A DNA stretch of 64,000 nt from Stenotrophomonas oahuensis (GTDB lineage: Bacteria > Pseudomonadota > Gammaproteobacteria > Xanthomonadales > Xanthomonadaceae). The translations under genes were made by a program, and so were the position numbers. The first letter of the stretch is position 1. Every line of letters begins with the position of its first letter. This document shows, in pieces, positions 7,994-16,517 of this stretch. Under the pieces are notes generated by a model. The model saw nothing but the letters and a program-made list of their open reading frames with translations, had not been told where the DNA came from and did no database searches. The stretch spans positions 2,846,501-2,910,500 of the forward strand of contig NZ_CP115541.1 in the NCBI RefSeq assembly GCF_031834595.1. The letters run 5' to 3'.

Positions 7994-8533
7994 ATGGCGC
8001 GCGGCATCAATAAAGTCATCCTGGTCGGCAACCTCGGCAACGACCCGGACGTGAAGTACACCCAGGGCGGCATGGCCATCACCCGTATCAGCCTGGCCAC
8101 CACCAGTGTCCGCAAGGACAAGGATGGCAACCAGCAGGAACGCACCGAGTGGCACCGCGTGGTGTTCTTCGGCAAGCTCGGCGAAATCGCCGGCGAATAC
8201 CTGCGCAAGGGCAGCTCGGTCTACGTCGAAGGCAGCCTGCGCTACGACAAGTACACCGGCCAGGACGGCGTGGAGAAGTACTCCACCGACATCATTGCCG
8301 ACGAAATGCAGATGCTGGGCGGCCGCGGTGAAGGCGGCGGCGGTGGTGGTGGCAACTACGGCGGCGACCGTCCGCAGCGCCAGCAGGCTCCGCGCCAGGA
8401 GTACGGCGGCGGTGGCGGCGGCAACCAGCGTGGCGGCGGCGGTGGCTACGGCCAGCAGCAGCGCCCGCAGCAGCAGCCGCAGCAGTCGGCACCGCCGATG
8501 GATGATTTTGCGGACGACGATATCCCGTTCTGA
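7994..8533 (+). CDS. ssb: single-stranded DNA-binding protein
   Basis: 179 residues. Residues 1-110 are the OB fold ([38 protein letters not shown]), 112-155 a glycine/glutamine-rich flexible linker, and the end DDDIPF is the conserved acidic tip that recruits replication and repair partners. It binds ssDNA as a homotetramer. It is an independent gene divergent from the zinc operon and closed by a strong terminator. Its length and linker are typical of gammaproteobacterial SSB. Confidence 0.98.
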   Translation: MARGINKVILVGNLGNDPDVKYTQGGMAITRISLATTSVRKDKDGNQQERTEWHRVVFFGKLGEIAGEYLRKGSSVYVEGSLRYDKYTGQDGVEKYSTDIIADEMQMLGGRGEGGGGGGGNYGGDRPQRQQAPRQEYGGGGGGNQRGGGGGYGQQQRPQQQPQQSAPPMDDFADDDIPF

Positions 8534-8561
8534 TCGCCGGTACGGAAGTCTTCTTCTGACG

Positions 8562-8598
8562 AAGCCCCGGAATGCCCTGTGCATTCCGGGGCTTTGTC
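8562..8598 (+). terminator. intrinsic terminator of ssb
   Basis: A 14-bp perfect stem (AAGCCCCGGAATGC at 8562-8575 and its complement at 8581-8594) with a 5-base loop, followed by tgtctt, 28 bases after the ssb stop. Confidence 0.85.
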
Positions 8599-8694
8599 TT
8601 TATTGCCTACCAATCAGTGATTGAGTTGCATGACCGATGCTCTTTACGGTCAGTAGCTTGGGAGCGCCTATTCATTGCGTGGGTGGCGCGAACG

Positions 8695-10617
8695 TCATGC
8701 AACTGATGGTCCTTTCAGGATGGCATCCGATATCTGGCGCAGTTCCTCGATTGCGGGCGGAGGCATCTTTTTCTCGAAATCCTCTTCGGCCAGGAACCTG
8801 ATGAGCTTTTCCAGGTCCTTCCCCGCATGACCAATTGGCAGGTAACGTTCAAGCGCGCCTAGTTTAAGAATGTGAACCCTTTCTTTGCGTTTCTCCTTCA
8901 GGAAGCTATCAAGGATCTCACCCTGCTTTTCGTCAAGACATGAGGGCAGCTTTCGGCGTCGTGACTTGATGTAAGTCCAAACCTCCTCCGCTTGCGTCCA
9001 CGATCCACCCGCAATTGCTGTATCGATCGCTTGGACTAATGCGTCCCCATCCAGGCTCTTGATGTTGTCTACCACATCCTTCTTGATTTCTCCGGTATCT
9101 AGATCGAAAAGCGCCTTCACGCCTGGAGTTCCCACCTGCTCAATGTAGTCACGATCTGCGATTATTGAAAATGGTATTCCGGCAGCATCTAGTACCTTCT
9201 TGTAGGCTGGAAACACCCCCTTTCCGCCAACGCTGACGACCTCCACGATTTTCGATGTCGAATCTTTGCGTCCGTGTAAATCGAGCCATGCTTCGAAAAA
9301 TATTCTGTCAGAAATTCCTTCGACAAGAACTACTTCATCAGCGAAGAAAAGTCGCTCGTTGTTTTGACTGTTTATTATATTTAGTAAGTGCTTCGCATCG
9401 GGGAGTGCAGAGGCATCAAGCTTGATGATATTGCTTTTCTGCTCTTGAGAGAACACCCTTGAGACGTAGTGAATTGACTCTGGTGAGATGAATGTGGGTG
9501 AGTGTGTGGCCAATAGAAATCTATTTCCAGTATCCCTTGCTAGATCGCGGAAAAGCTGTAGGAGCATTCTTTGCCATTTTGGATGCAGGTGGAGCTCTGG
9601 CTCGTCGACGAGTATTAGTGCGTCACGAACTTTAAGAGCATAAATGGCAAATAGGTATGTGAGCAATTCGCGCTCGCCAGATGATGCGGCACCTACCAGG
9701 AACGAGGATTCTTGCTTCTTTAGGCGAATGTCATACTGATTCTTGAGTGGGACGGTGCATTCGAGTTGCCATTCGTATCCAAGTTGGCGAAGTGCCCTGG
9801 TAAGATCTTGCAGTTGCGGATCGTTCATGAAGTCGATGCGTGCAGTGCCAGAATCCTTCTCGAGTAACAGGCGATACTTCTGTGTCAGTTGGCCAATAGC
9901 CAAGTTGACGATGTTTGCAGGTTGGCGTGATGTCATGGCGTCGGTATGACGCTTTGACTCGTAAGCGTTATGAGAGGCAAGTTCGACTCCCGATTGAAAT
10001 CCTTGGGAGGCTCGATTAACTGGAAGATACAGGAGTGGCAAGGTTAGCTCGCCCAGTCCATACTCTTGCCTAAGTAATGCGTCAATCTCAAACTTCTGTA
10101 GATACTCCATGAAATGCCTTGCTGGCATGTCATTCGTGTGTACATTTCCATTTAGTATCTTAAAGGTCAGCACTTGGCCTGGCTGAATGTTCTCAATTTC
10201 CCAGTTTTGGCTGATCTCCAGATTTGCGTTATCGTACTTTTCCGATGCAAGTTCCATGAGGTTTGGGGCGTCGCGCCTAATTGCCTCCATGTTTGTGATG
10301 TCTTTCTCTGTCACCTCAAGATCAATGATCACTACTTGGTCTTGACCTGTTGCCGATGTGTGTGGGTCAAGACTCATGTGATTGAGCGCATCATTGTGCT
10401 GGAACTGGTGTCGATTGGGTTTGTCTGTGTGTGGGGCGTGCACTGCATACATTGAGGCAAACAAGTAGCGCCGAAGTGTCACGAACAGCGTATCCAGTAG
10501 GTTCGTCTTTCCGCCGCCATTTGGTCCGATGACAATGCTCAATGGGCCATCAAGTCGAAGTTCCGCTGGTTCAAGGAAGCTCCGTACGTTCTCAATCCGT
10601 ATTCTTGATACGAGCAT
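8695..10617 (-). CDS. OLD-family ATPase-TOPRIM nuclease
   Basis: 640 residues. An ABC/SMC-like ATPase (Walker A GPNGGGKTN at 31-39; signature SSGERELLTY at 312-321; Walker B ALILVDEPELHLHP at 333-346; H-loop ATHSP at 370-374) is followed by a TOPRIM domain (EGISD at 434-438; IIADRDY at 485-491). This is the OLD/GajA architecture used in phage-defence nucleases. The P2 OLD type acts alone; Gabija needs a UvrD-like GajB, and none lies next to it. It overlaps the upstream MbcA/ParS-like gene by 26 bases. The gene is visibly AT-richer than its neighbours, suggesting acquisition by transfer. Confidence 0.88.
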   Translation of the reverse strand: MLVSRIRIENVRSFLEPAELRLDGPLSIVIGPNGGGKTNLLDTLFVTLRRYLFASMYAVHAPHTDKPNRHQFQHNDALNHMSLDPHTSATGQDQVVIIDLEVTEKDITNMEAIRRDAPNLMELASEKYDNANLEISQNWEIENIQPGQVLTFKILNGNVHTNDMPARHFMEYLQKFEIDALLRQEYGLGELTLPLLYLPVNRASQGFQSGVELASHNAYESKRHTDAMTSRQPANIVNLAIGQLTQKYRLLLEKDSGTARIDFMNDPQLQDLTRALRQLGYEWQLECTVPLKNQYDIRLKKQESSFLVGAASSGERELLTYLFAIYALKVRDALILVDEPELHLHPKWQRMLLQLFRDLARDTGNRFLLATHSPTFISPESIHYVSRVFSQEQKSNIIKLDASALPDAKHLLNIINSQNNERLFFADEVVLVEGISDRIFFEAWLDLHGRKDSTSKIVEVVSVGGKGVFPAYKKVLDAAGIPFSIIADRDYIEQVGTPGVKALFDLDTGEIKKDVVDNIKSLDGDALVQAIDTAIAGGSWTQAEEVWTYIKSRRRKLPSCLDEKQGEILDSFLKEKRKERVHILKLGALERYLPIGHAGKDLEKLIRFLAEEDFEKKMPPPAIEELRQISDAILKGPSVA

Positions 10618-11227
10618 TACAATCGTCCTTTGTACGAATGGGTGTTTGGTAATATAGTTCTTCGATCACTGCTTCCTGAAGCTCTTTGCCTCGTGTCCGC
10701 TTCCGTGTAGATGGACTGGCAATTGGGGGAGCCATAGAGCGGCGGTGCTGTGTGCGGAGGCAGGGGATACCGTCACCGTCCTCGCCGAACTCGATCTGTG
10801 CGGCACGCAGCACTGCGCCAGGATCCGTGGCGAGCACGTCGGCCGGCCGCTCTCCGTTGAGCAGAGCGTGGCGGCTGCGGAACCACTCCACCTCTGCCCA
10901 TCCGCTGGAGCGGCACTGTGAGGCTATCTTGAAGGGGCCTTTCTCGCGAAGCACTGCCAGAATTTCCGGTATGAGACGAACCGGAAGTCCACCCTCGTCG
11001 AACTGCCAAGTCGGATATCTATAACTGGGTGACGGGAGGGGCAGGTAGACGCCAAGCAGCTTGCCGTCACGGCGCAGACGGGTGGCGAGATGACTGGCGT
11101 TCTCTGTCGTAGAGCCAAGCCTTATGCTGACTTCTGCCGCGGTCGGCCATGTCGAGGCGAGTTCGGCGCGTCGGCGGGCGGGTGATTCATCAACCCGCAC
11201 ATCAGCAATGGTTGTGCCTGACGTCAT
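10592..11227 (-). CDS. MbcA/ParS-antitoxin-like DNA-binding protein coupled to the OLD gene
   Basis: 211 residues from ATG 11227 (GTG 11233 is possible). Residues about 28-60 (WPTAAEVSIRLGSTTENAS then HLATRLRRDGKLLGV) look like a helix-turn-helix. Residues about 120-150 (NGERPADVLATDPGAVLRAA) match the G-x-R-P-x-x-x-L helix of the DUF2384/MbcA/ParS toxin-binding domain. A basic tail of about 60 residues follows and overlaps the OLD start by 26 bases. Relatives usually pair with RES toxins; here the partner position is taken by a nuclease, so this may be its regulator or antidote (inference). Confidence 0.6.
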   Translation of the reverse strand: MTSGTTIADVRVDESPARRRAELASTWPTAAEVSIRLGSTTENASHLATRLRRDGKLLGVYLPLPSPSYRYPTWQFDEGGLPVRLIPEILAVLREKGPFKIASQCRSSGWAEVEWFRSRHALLNGERPADVLATDPGAVLRAAQIEFGEDGDGIPCLRTQHRRSMAPPIASPSTRKRTRGKELQEAVIEELYYQTPIRTKDDCNARIKNTD

Positions 11228-11481
11228 CAGCACGGGTTGCGGCGTGGATAGTGCGGCACGGAACGCATCTTGGGAGCGTCAGTCAGTTCCAAGTGGGGCA
11301 AGGCCATGGCGTCTCCTTCGTGAGGGTAGGTCTAGGTCGAGGATCTGGCAGAACGCCATCTGGTCACCATGGTTCAGACGCGACGAGCAGTCAATGTGGT
11401 GCCTCGTCCCATTAGGGTGTGGACATTGGGACGGATGCCCTGTTCGAATATCGTTGCCTGAACAGCAACGAATGTCGCCAA

Positions 11482-12111
11482 ATGAGCAACAATTCACACC
11501 TGATGGATATTCTCTTTCCGACTGGTCGCCAGCGGGTACTCGCCGTGCTGCTGCTCCAGCCGGAACAAAGCTTCCACCTTCGCGAGCTGGCTCGAATTAC
11601 CGGCAGTCACGCCGGAACGCTCGCGCGCGAGTTGGACAGGCTCGCTAGCTCCGGACTCCTGCAACGCAGCGAGGTTGGCAATCAGGTGCACTATCGCGCC
11701 AATCGCGACTACTTCCTGTTTGATGAGCTGGCTGCGATCTTCCGTAAGACCCATGGAGTTGTCCCCGCACTGCGTGACGCGCTTGCCCCGTTCAGTGCTG
11801 TTATTTCCGTGGCTTGGATCTTCGGTTCGGTGGCACGTGGCGCAGAAGTGTCCGCCAGCGACATTGATCTGCTGGTGGTCGGAGACGTGGGATTCGCTGA
11901 TCTGGTGCGGGCTGTCCGTCCGGTCCAGGAACTTCTGCAACGGGAGGTCAATCCAGTCTTGTACGCTCGAGAAGAATTCTTGCGAAGGCTGCACGCGGGC
12001 GACACGTTTGCACGCGAGTTGCTCTCCAAGCCCAAGCTTCTCGTCGTAGGGGACATGGATGACGTTGGAAAACTTGCTGGCAATCCGCCAACTCCTGGAA
12101 CACCAGGCTGA
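11482..12111 (+). CDS. MNT-type nucleotidyltransferase with winged-helix N-terminus
   Basis: 209 residues from ATG 11482 (a GTG at 11419 is also open but gives an unrelated leader; no clear ribosome site for either). Residues 10-70 form an ArsR-like winged helix (FHLRELARITGSHAGTLARE), 111-135 the minimal nucleotidyltransferase core with G115-S116 and D127-x-D129 (GSVARGAEVSASDID). MNT proteins act as antitoxins that AMPylate HEPN RNases. The HEPN gene expected next is present only as its first 25 codons (12059-12136), overlapping the 3' end in another frame. The antitoxin therefore appears orphaned. Confidence 0.82.
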   Translation: MSNNSHLMDILFPTGRQRVLAVLLLQPEQSFHLRELARITGSHAGTLARELDRLASSGLLQRSEVGNQVHYRANRDYFLFDELAAIFRKTHGVVPALRDALAPFSAVISVAWIFGSVARGAEVSASDIDLLVVGDVGFADLVRAVRPVQELLQREVNPVLYAREEFLRRLHAGDTFARELLSKPKLLVVGDMDDVGKLAGNPPTPGTPG

Positions 12112-12136
12112 CGCCAGCGCTACGTTCAGGGGGTAA
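12059..12136 (+). pseudogene. truncated HEPN-toxin gene remnant
   Basis: In the frame offset from the nucleotidyltransferase, ATG 12059 opens MTLENLLAIRQLLEHQADAS and stops at TAA 12136 after 25 codons. HEPN partners of MNT proteins typically begin with M-x-L-E-N-L-L-x-I-x-Q-L and overlap the MNT 3' end in just this way, so this is the N-terminal stub of a roughly 140-residue HEPN toxin whose catalytic Rx4-6H part is gone. Confidence 0.6.
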
Positions 12137-12137
12137 C

Positions 12138-12293
12138 GTGCCTATTAGGACCGTCGATGATTACAACGAGGCCATGCGGCGGCTGTCGGTCTGGTTCGAT
12201 GATCCGCCGGAGCATGGAAGCGATGAGGGCAACGCGTTTGAGACGTTGCTGATGCGGGTCGCGGTGTACGAAAGCGAGCATTTTTTGATCTGA
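12138..12293 (+). pseudogene. HigA-like antitoxin, N-terminal fragment
   Basis: GTG 12138 preceded by CAGGGGG (12127-12133) gives 51 residues: VPIRTVDDYNEAMRRLSVWF, then DDPPEHGSDEGNAFETLL and MRVAVYESEHFLI. This pattern (P-I-x-T-x-x-D-Y-x-x-A, then E-x-L-x-x-L-V-x-x-Y-E-x-x-H-x-I) is the N-terminal helix pair of COG5499 HigA-type antitoxins, which normally continue into an HTH domain. It stops where that domain should begin, 14 bases before a GTAG repeat. It may be a degraded antitoxin or a short protein in its own right. Confidence 0.5.
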
Positions 12294-12307
12294 GGAGGCT
12301 GGCCGTC

Positions 12308-12332
12308 GCAGCCACGCAGGGCGTGGCTCTAC
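12308..12332. repeat. GTAG REP element
   Basis: Same 25-base sequence type as 2993-3017 (gcagccacgcagggcgtggc then tctac), between the HigA-like fragment and the sugar regulon. Confidence 0.85.
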
Positions 12333-12434
12333 GAGGGGGATGCATCCCGAGCATCCCGAGAGGGCTGTACGGTGCCCCCCAGCACGCATTTTTGTGCGCT
12401 GCGTCTTTCATTGGATCGATTTAGTGCCGTATGG

Positions 12435-12448
12435 TGCAATCGATTGCA
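12435..12448. promoter_or_regulatory. LacI-type operator, left arm of sugar regulon
   Basis: TGCAATCGATTGCA, a perfect palindrome with the central CG typical of LacI-family operators, 49 bases upstream of the first gene of the rightward arm. The same 14 bases recur at 21173-21186 next to the LacI gene. Confidence 0.85.
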
Positions 12449-12496
12449 TTGCAGTGAATCGTTGCGTTTGATACCGGTTGGGAGGCCGGTGGGCGA

Positions 12497-13393
12497 ATGT
12501 CCATTGATTCGAGCGGGCCAACGGCGACACCCGGGTTCACGCGGCGCGACGCGCTGCGCATGGCGGTCGCCGGAGGTATAGGCCTTGGCGCAGCCAAAGT
12601 GCTGCCCGCGTCTGCGGCCGATGCGCCGCTGAGGGCCAATCTGAAACATTCGGTCGCGCGCTGGACCTTCCCGAAGCTCTCCGTCGCCGAGCTCTGCCAG
12701 ACGGTCAAAGGCATCGGCTTCGCCGCCATCGATCTGGTCGGGCCCGAGGACTGGCCCACCCTGAAAGCGCATGGCGTGGACAGTTCCATGTGCAACGGCG
12801 CGGAGCTGGGCCTGACCAAGGGCTTTGCCGGCCGCGAGTTCCACGACCAGCTGGTCGATCGCTACACGCGGCACATCGATATGGTGGCCGACGCCGGCTA
12901 CCGCAATCTGATCTGCTTCTCGGGCAACCGCAATGGCATGGATTCCCAGCAGGGCCTGGCCAATGCGGAAGCCGGCCTCAAGCGCATCCTCGGCCATGCC
13001 GAGAAGCGCGGCGTGGTGCTGGTGATGGAGCTGCTGAACTCCCGGGTCGACCACCCCGAGTACCTGTGCGACCACTCGGCGTGGGGCGTGGAGCTGTGCC
13101 AGCGGCTGGGTTCGAACAACTTCGGTCTGCTGTACGACATCTACCACATGCAGATCATGGAGGGCGACATCATCGCCACCATCGGCAGGCACCACACCTT
13201 CTTCAAGCACTATCACACGGCGGGCGTGCCGGGCCGACATGAGATCGGCGACCAGCAGGAGCTCAACTATCCCGCCATCTGTCGCGCGATCCGCGACACC
13301 GGTTTCGATGGGTATCTGGCGCAGGAGTTCATCCCCACCGCGCCCGATCCCGTCGGTTCGCTGCGCGAGGCAATCCGCCTCTGCGATGTTTGA
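12497..13393 (+). CDS. hydroxypyruvate-isomerase-like TIM-barrel enzyme, Tat-exported
   Basis: 298 residues from ATG 12497, with GGAGG 11 bases upstream. The N-terminus has a twin-arginine signal (TRRDALRMAVAGGIGLGAA) ending near AASAADA. The body is a xylose-isomerase-like TIM barrel with metal-ligand motifs VLVMELLN, LLYDIYHMQIMEGD and YHTAGVPGRHE, close to hydroxypyruvate isomerase (Hyi)-type proteins. It likely isomerises or epimerises a keto-sugar in the periplasm. It is first in an operon with a periplasmic GMC dehydrogenase, and the LacI operator just upstream implies sugar induction. Confidence 0.85.
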   Translation: MSIDSSGPTATPGFTRRDALRMAVAGGIGLGAAKVLPASAADAPLRANLKHSVARWTFPKLSVAELCQTVKGIGFAAIDLVGPEDWPTLKAHGVDSSMCNGAELGLTKGFAGREFHDQLVDRYTRHIDMVADAGYRNLICFSGNRNGMDSQQGLANAEAGLKRILGHAEKRGVVLVMELLNSRVDHPEYLCDHSAWGVELCQRLGSNNFGLLYDIYHMQIMEGDIIATIGRHHTFFKHYHTAGVPGRHEIGDQQELNYPAICRAIRDTGFDGYLAQEFIPTAPDPVGSLREAIRLCDV

Positions 13394-13422
13394 AATGATA
13401 TCCACCCAGGTGAAGTAGACCC

Positions 13423-15111
13423 ATGGCAGACAATCATTACGACGCCATCGTTGTTGGCTCGGGAATCAGTGGCGGTTGGGCGGCAAAGGAGCTGACCGAA
13501 AAAGGGCTCAAAGTGTTGATGCTTGAACGTGGCCGCAACATCGAGCACGTCAAGGACTACGTCAATGCGATGAAGGAGGCGTGGGATTTCCCACACCGCA
13601 ATCGTCCCACCCAGGCGATGAAAGCCGACTTTCCGGTACTGATGCGCGACTACGGCCTGGTCGAAAACCTTGAAGGCATGTGGGCCGACGAGAAGGACTC
13701 GCCCTACATCGAGACCAAGCGCTTCGACTGGTTCCGCGGCTATCACGTGGGTGGCCGCTCGTTGTTGTGGGGCCGGCAGAGCTACCGCTTCTCCGACCTG
13801 GATTTCGAGGCGAACAAGAAAGACGGCATCGCCACCGACTGGCCGATCCGCTACGCCGACATCGCGCCCTGGTACGACCACGTGGAGAAGTTCGCCGGCA
13901 TCGCTGGCACCCGTGAAGGGCTGGACGTGCTGCCCGATGGCGAGTTCCTGCCGCCGATCCCGTTGAACATTGTCGAGAAAGACGTGGCCGCTCGGATCAA
14001 GAAAGCCTTCGGCGGCACCCGGCACATGATTCACTCGCGCACCGCCAACATCACCCAGCCGATGCCGGAGCAGGGGCGGGTCAACTGCCAGTACCGCAAC
14101 AAGTGCATCCTCGGCTGTCCCTTCGGAGCCTACTTCTCGACCCAGGCGGCAACGCTGCCGGCGGCGATGAAGACCGGCAACCTGACCCTGCGGCCTTTCT
14201 CCATCGTCAAGGAAGTGCTGTACGACAAGGACCGCAAGCGCGCGCGTGGCGTGGAGGTCATCGACGCCGAAACCGGCCAGACCTACCAGTACACCGCCAA
14301 GGTCATCTTCCTCAATGCCTCGTCGTTCAACTCGACCTGGATGCTGATGAACTCGGCCACCGATGTCTGGGAAGGCGGGTTGGGTTCTTCGTCCGGCGAG
14401 CTCGGCCACAACGTGATGGACCATCACTTCGGGGCCGGCGCGTCCGGTCGGGTCGAAGGCTACGACGACAAGTACTACTTCGGGCGTCGGCCCTGCGGGT
14501 TCTATGTTCCGCGCTTCCGCAATGTCACCGCCGACGACAAGCGTGGCTACCGTCGCGGCTTCGGTTACCAGGGCGGTGCCAGCCGCAACGGCTGGTCGCG
14601 CGAGATCGCCGAGATGAACATCGGGGCTGATCTGAAAGAAGCACTGACTGTGCCGGGTGACTGGCGCATCGGCATGACCGGCTTCGGCGAGATGCTGCCG
14701 CACCACGACAACACCATCCGTCTGGATAAGGACAAGAAGGACAAGTGGGGCCTGCCGGTGCTGGCGATGGATGTCTCGATGCGCGCCAACGAGCTGGCGA
14801 TGCGCAAGGACATGGCCGTCGATGCCGCCGAGATGCTGGAGGCCGCTGGCGTAAAGGACGTGCAGATGTTCGACAACGACTACGCGCCGGGTAAAGGCAT
14901 CCACGAAATGGGAACCGCACGTATGGGCCGTGATCGAAAGAGCTCGGTGCTGAACCAGCACAACCAGGTCTGGGATGCGCCCAATGTCTATGTGACCGAC
15001 GGGGCCTGCATGACTTCCAGCGCCTGCGTGAACCCTTCACTGACCTACATGGCATTGACCGCCCGCGCCGCCGACCATGCGGTGCGTGAACTGAAAGCGG
15101 GGAACCTGTAA
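13423..15111 (+). CDS. GMC-family FAD oxidoreductase, glucoside 3-dehydrogenase-like
   Basis: 562 residues. The FAD Rossmann motif is at 5-35 (YDAIVVGSGISGGWAAKEL), and a C-terminal GMC region has IHEMGTARMG and NPSLTYMALTARAADHAVRE. Together with the following small subunit it resembles the LacA/LacC pair of periplasmic D-glucoside 3-dehydrogenases, which oxidise sugar C3 to a ketone and pass electrons to a cytochrome c. It has no signal peptide of its own, so export would be by hitch-hiking on the Tat signal of the partner. Its stop overlaps the partner's start by one base. The substrate is inferred from family and neighbourhood. Confidence 0.88.
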   Translation: MADNHYDAIVVGSGISGGWAAKELTEKGLKVLMLERGRNIEHVKDYVNAMKEAWDFPHRNRPTQAMKADFPVLMRDYGLVENLEGMWADEKDSPYIETKRFDWFRGYHVGGRSLLWGRQSYRFSDLDFEANKKDGIATDWPIRYADIAPWYDHVEKFAGIAGTREGLDVLPDGEFLPPIPLNIVEKDVAARIKKAFGGTRHMIHSRTANITQPMPEQGRVNCQYRNKCILGCPFGAYFSTQAATLPAAMKTGNLTLRPFSIVKEVLYDKDRKRARGVEVIDAETGQTYQYTAKVIFLNASSFNSTWMLMNSATDVWEGGLGSSSGELGHNVMDHHFGAGASGRVEGYDDKYYFGRRPCGFYVPRFRNVTADDKRGYRRGFGYQGGASRNGWSREIAEMNIGADLKEALTVPGDWRIGMTGFGEMLPHHDNTIRLDKDKKDKWGLPVLAMDVSMRANELAMRKDMAVDAAEMLEAAGVKDVQMFDNDYAPGKGIHEMGTARMGRDRKSSVLNQHNQVWDAPNVYVTDGACMTSSACVNPSLTYMALTARAADHAVRELKAGNL

Positions 15112-15683
15112 TGGAACGACGCGAACTTCTGAAGATGATTGTCGCCGCCACCGGCGCGGCCATGATCGGCCTGCCGGCGCTGGCCAGCGGACAGGTACCG
15201 GCACCGGGGACGAAGACTGCGTTCTCGGCGGCCGATATCGCCCTGATGGACGAGATCGCTGACACCATTCTGCCGCGGACCAAGACGCCCGGGGCCAAGG
15301 ACACCGGCATCGGCGCATTCATGGCCACATTCGTTGCCGACTGTTACACCGCCCAGCAGCAGGCGACGTTCCGCGCGGGCTTGGCCGACATCGACAAGCG
15401 GGCAGAGGGACGGTTTGTCTCGCTGACCCCGCAGGCCCGCACCGAGCTGCTGCGCGCCGTGGATGCGGACGCGAAGAAGCATGCCGCCAGTGCCGGTCCA
15501 CGTAATGCAGAATCGGCCGAAGCGAGGGCGCACTACTTCACCATGCTCAAGCAGCTGACCATCTTCGGCTTCTTCACCTCGAAGACCGGCGCGACCGAGG
15601 TGTTGCAGTACGTCGCCGTGCCGGGCCGCTACGACGGCGACCTCGCGTATGTGGCCGGCACGCCGGCCTGGGGCACCAGCTGA
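15111..15683 (+). CDS. gluconate 2-dehydrogenase subunit 3-like small subunit
   Basis: 190 residues beginning MERRELLKMIVAATGAAM, a twin-arginine signal. The rest (LMDEIADTILPRTKTPGAK at about 45-63; GRFVSLTPQARTELLRAVD) is typical of gluconate 2-dehydrogenase subunit 3 (DUF3246-type) proteins, which fold with and export the GMC flavoprotein. The start ATG shares the A of the upstream TAA stop (taatgg), so the two are translationally coupled. The electron acceptor could be the small cytochrome c encoded on the convergent arm (16518-16814). Confidence 0.88.
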   Translation: MERRELLKMIVAATGAAMIGLPALASGQVPAPGTKTAFSAADIALMDEIADTILPRTKTPGAKDTGIGAFMATFVADCYTAQQQATFRAGLADIDKRAEGRFVSLTPQARTELLRAVDADAKKHAASAGPRNAESAEARAHYFTMLKQLTIFGFFTSKTGATEVLQYVAVPGRYDGDLAYVAGTPAWGTS

Positions 15684-15724
15684 CAGCTCACCACGATTCG
15701 ACCCTTTACTTGACCAGGAACACG

Positions 15725-16468
15725 ATGACCCGACCCCTATTGATGGCGGCCTGCCTGCTGGCGGCGGCCCCTGCATTGGCTGCGCCCAAAGGCGACCCCG
15801 CGCGCGATCCCGCGACGACCGAAGCCTGGACGCCCGAACCCGCCATCGTGGCCACGCCTCCGGGCGGTGCGCCGTCTGACGCCATCGTGCTGTTCGATGG
15901 CAAGGATACGTCTGCGTGGGAGGCGGAGGAGGGCGGTCGCGTGCCTTGGACCGTGGCCGACGGCGCAATGACGGTGGTGCCGGGCAGCAAGGGCATCCGC
16001 ACCCGCGAAAAGTTCTGCGACATCCAGTTGCACGTCGAGTGGCGCAGCCCGACGGACACGAAGGGCTTTGAAGGCCAGGACCGGGGCAACAGCGGCATCT
16101 TCCTGCAGGAACTCTACGAGCTGCAGGTGCTCGACAGCTACAAAAATCCCACCTATGCCAACGGCCAGGCCGGCTCGATCTACAAGCAGGCCATGCCGCT
16201 GGCGAATGCCTCGCGCCCCCCGGGCGAATGGCAGGCCTACGACATCGTCTGGAAGGCCCCGCGCTTCTCGCCGGGCGGAGGGCTGATCTCGCCGGCGCGC
16301 ATCACCGTGCTGCACAACGGCGTGCTGGTGCAGAACGACACCGTGGTGTCCGGCAAGACCGAATACATCGGTGCCCCCTCATACGCCCCCCACGACTGCG
16401 CCCCCCTGTACCTGCAGGAACACGCCTCCAAGGTCAGCTACCGCAACATCTGGGTCCGCAAGCTATAA
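15725..16468 (+). CDS. DUF1080 (3-keto-disaccharide hydrolase family) periplasmic protein
   Basis: 247 residues from ATG 15725, preceded by AGGAA (15716-15720). Signal peptide to about residue 20 (LLAAAPALAAP). The DUF1080 beta-jelly-roll begins with IVLFDGKDTSAWEAEEGG and contains the signature GNSGIFLQELYELQVLDSY and a C-terminal YLQEHASKVSYRNIWVRKL. Members of this family cleave 3-keto-glycosides by elimination chemistry. In this operon it would act after the GMC dehydrogenase has made the 3-keto sugar. It is the last gene of the rightward arm; a GTAG repeat lies between it and the convergent arm. Confidence 0.88.
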   Translation: MTRPLLMAACLLAAAPALAAPKGDPARDPATTEAWTPEPAIVATPPGGAPSDAIVLFDGKDTSAWEAEEGGRVPWTVADGAMTVVPGSKGIRTREKFCDIQLHVEWRSPTDTKGFEGQDRGNSGIFLQELYELQVLDSYKNPTYANGQAGSIYKQAMPLANASRPPGEWQAYDIVWKAPRFSPGGGLISPARITVLHNGVLVQNDTVVSGKTEYIGAPSYAPHDCAPLYLQEHASKVSYRNIWVRKL

Positions 16469-16478
16469 AGAGACCCGT

Positions 16479-16503
16479 GTAGAGCCACGCCATGCGTGGC
16501 TTC
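16479..16503. repeat. GTAG REP element between convergent arms
   Basis: gtagagccacgccatgcgtg then gcttc, a palindromic hairpin placed exactly between the converging DUF1080 and cytochrome genes, where it could act as a two-way transcription end (inference; no U-tract). Confidence 0.85.
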
Positions 16504-16517
16504 GCGGCACCTGAAAA

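Noticed and set aside
8695..11227. Classical Gabija system
   Set aside because: GajA-like motifs are present but there is no GajB (UvrD-like) gene beside it; the SF1-type helicase at 31329 is 20 kb away and unlinked.
11124..11648. 174-residue open frame between the MbcA-like and MNT genes
   Set aside because: It overlaps the start of one real gene and the beginning of another in the wrong frame and has no recognisable features.
13267..14961. 564-residue antisense frame opposite the GMC dehydrogenase
   Set aside because: Shadow of a gene with FAD and GMC motifs; no family features.
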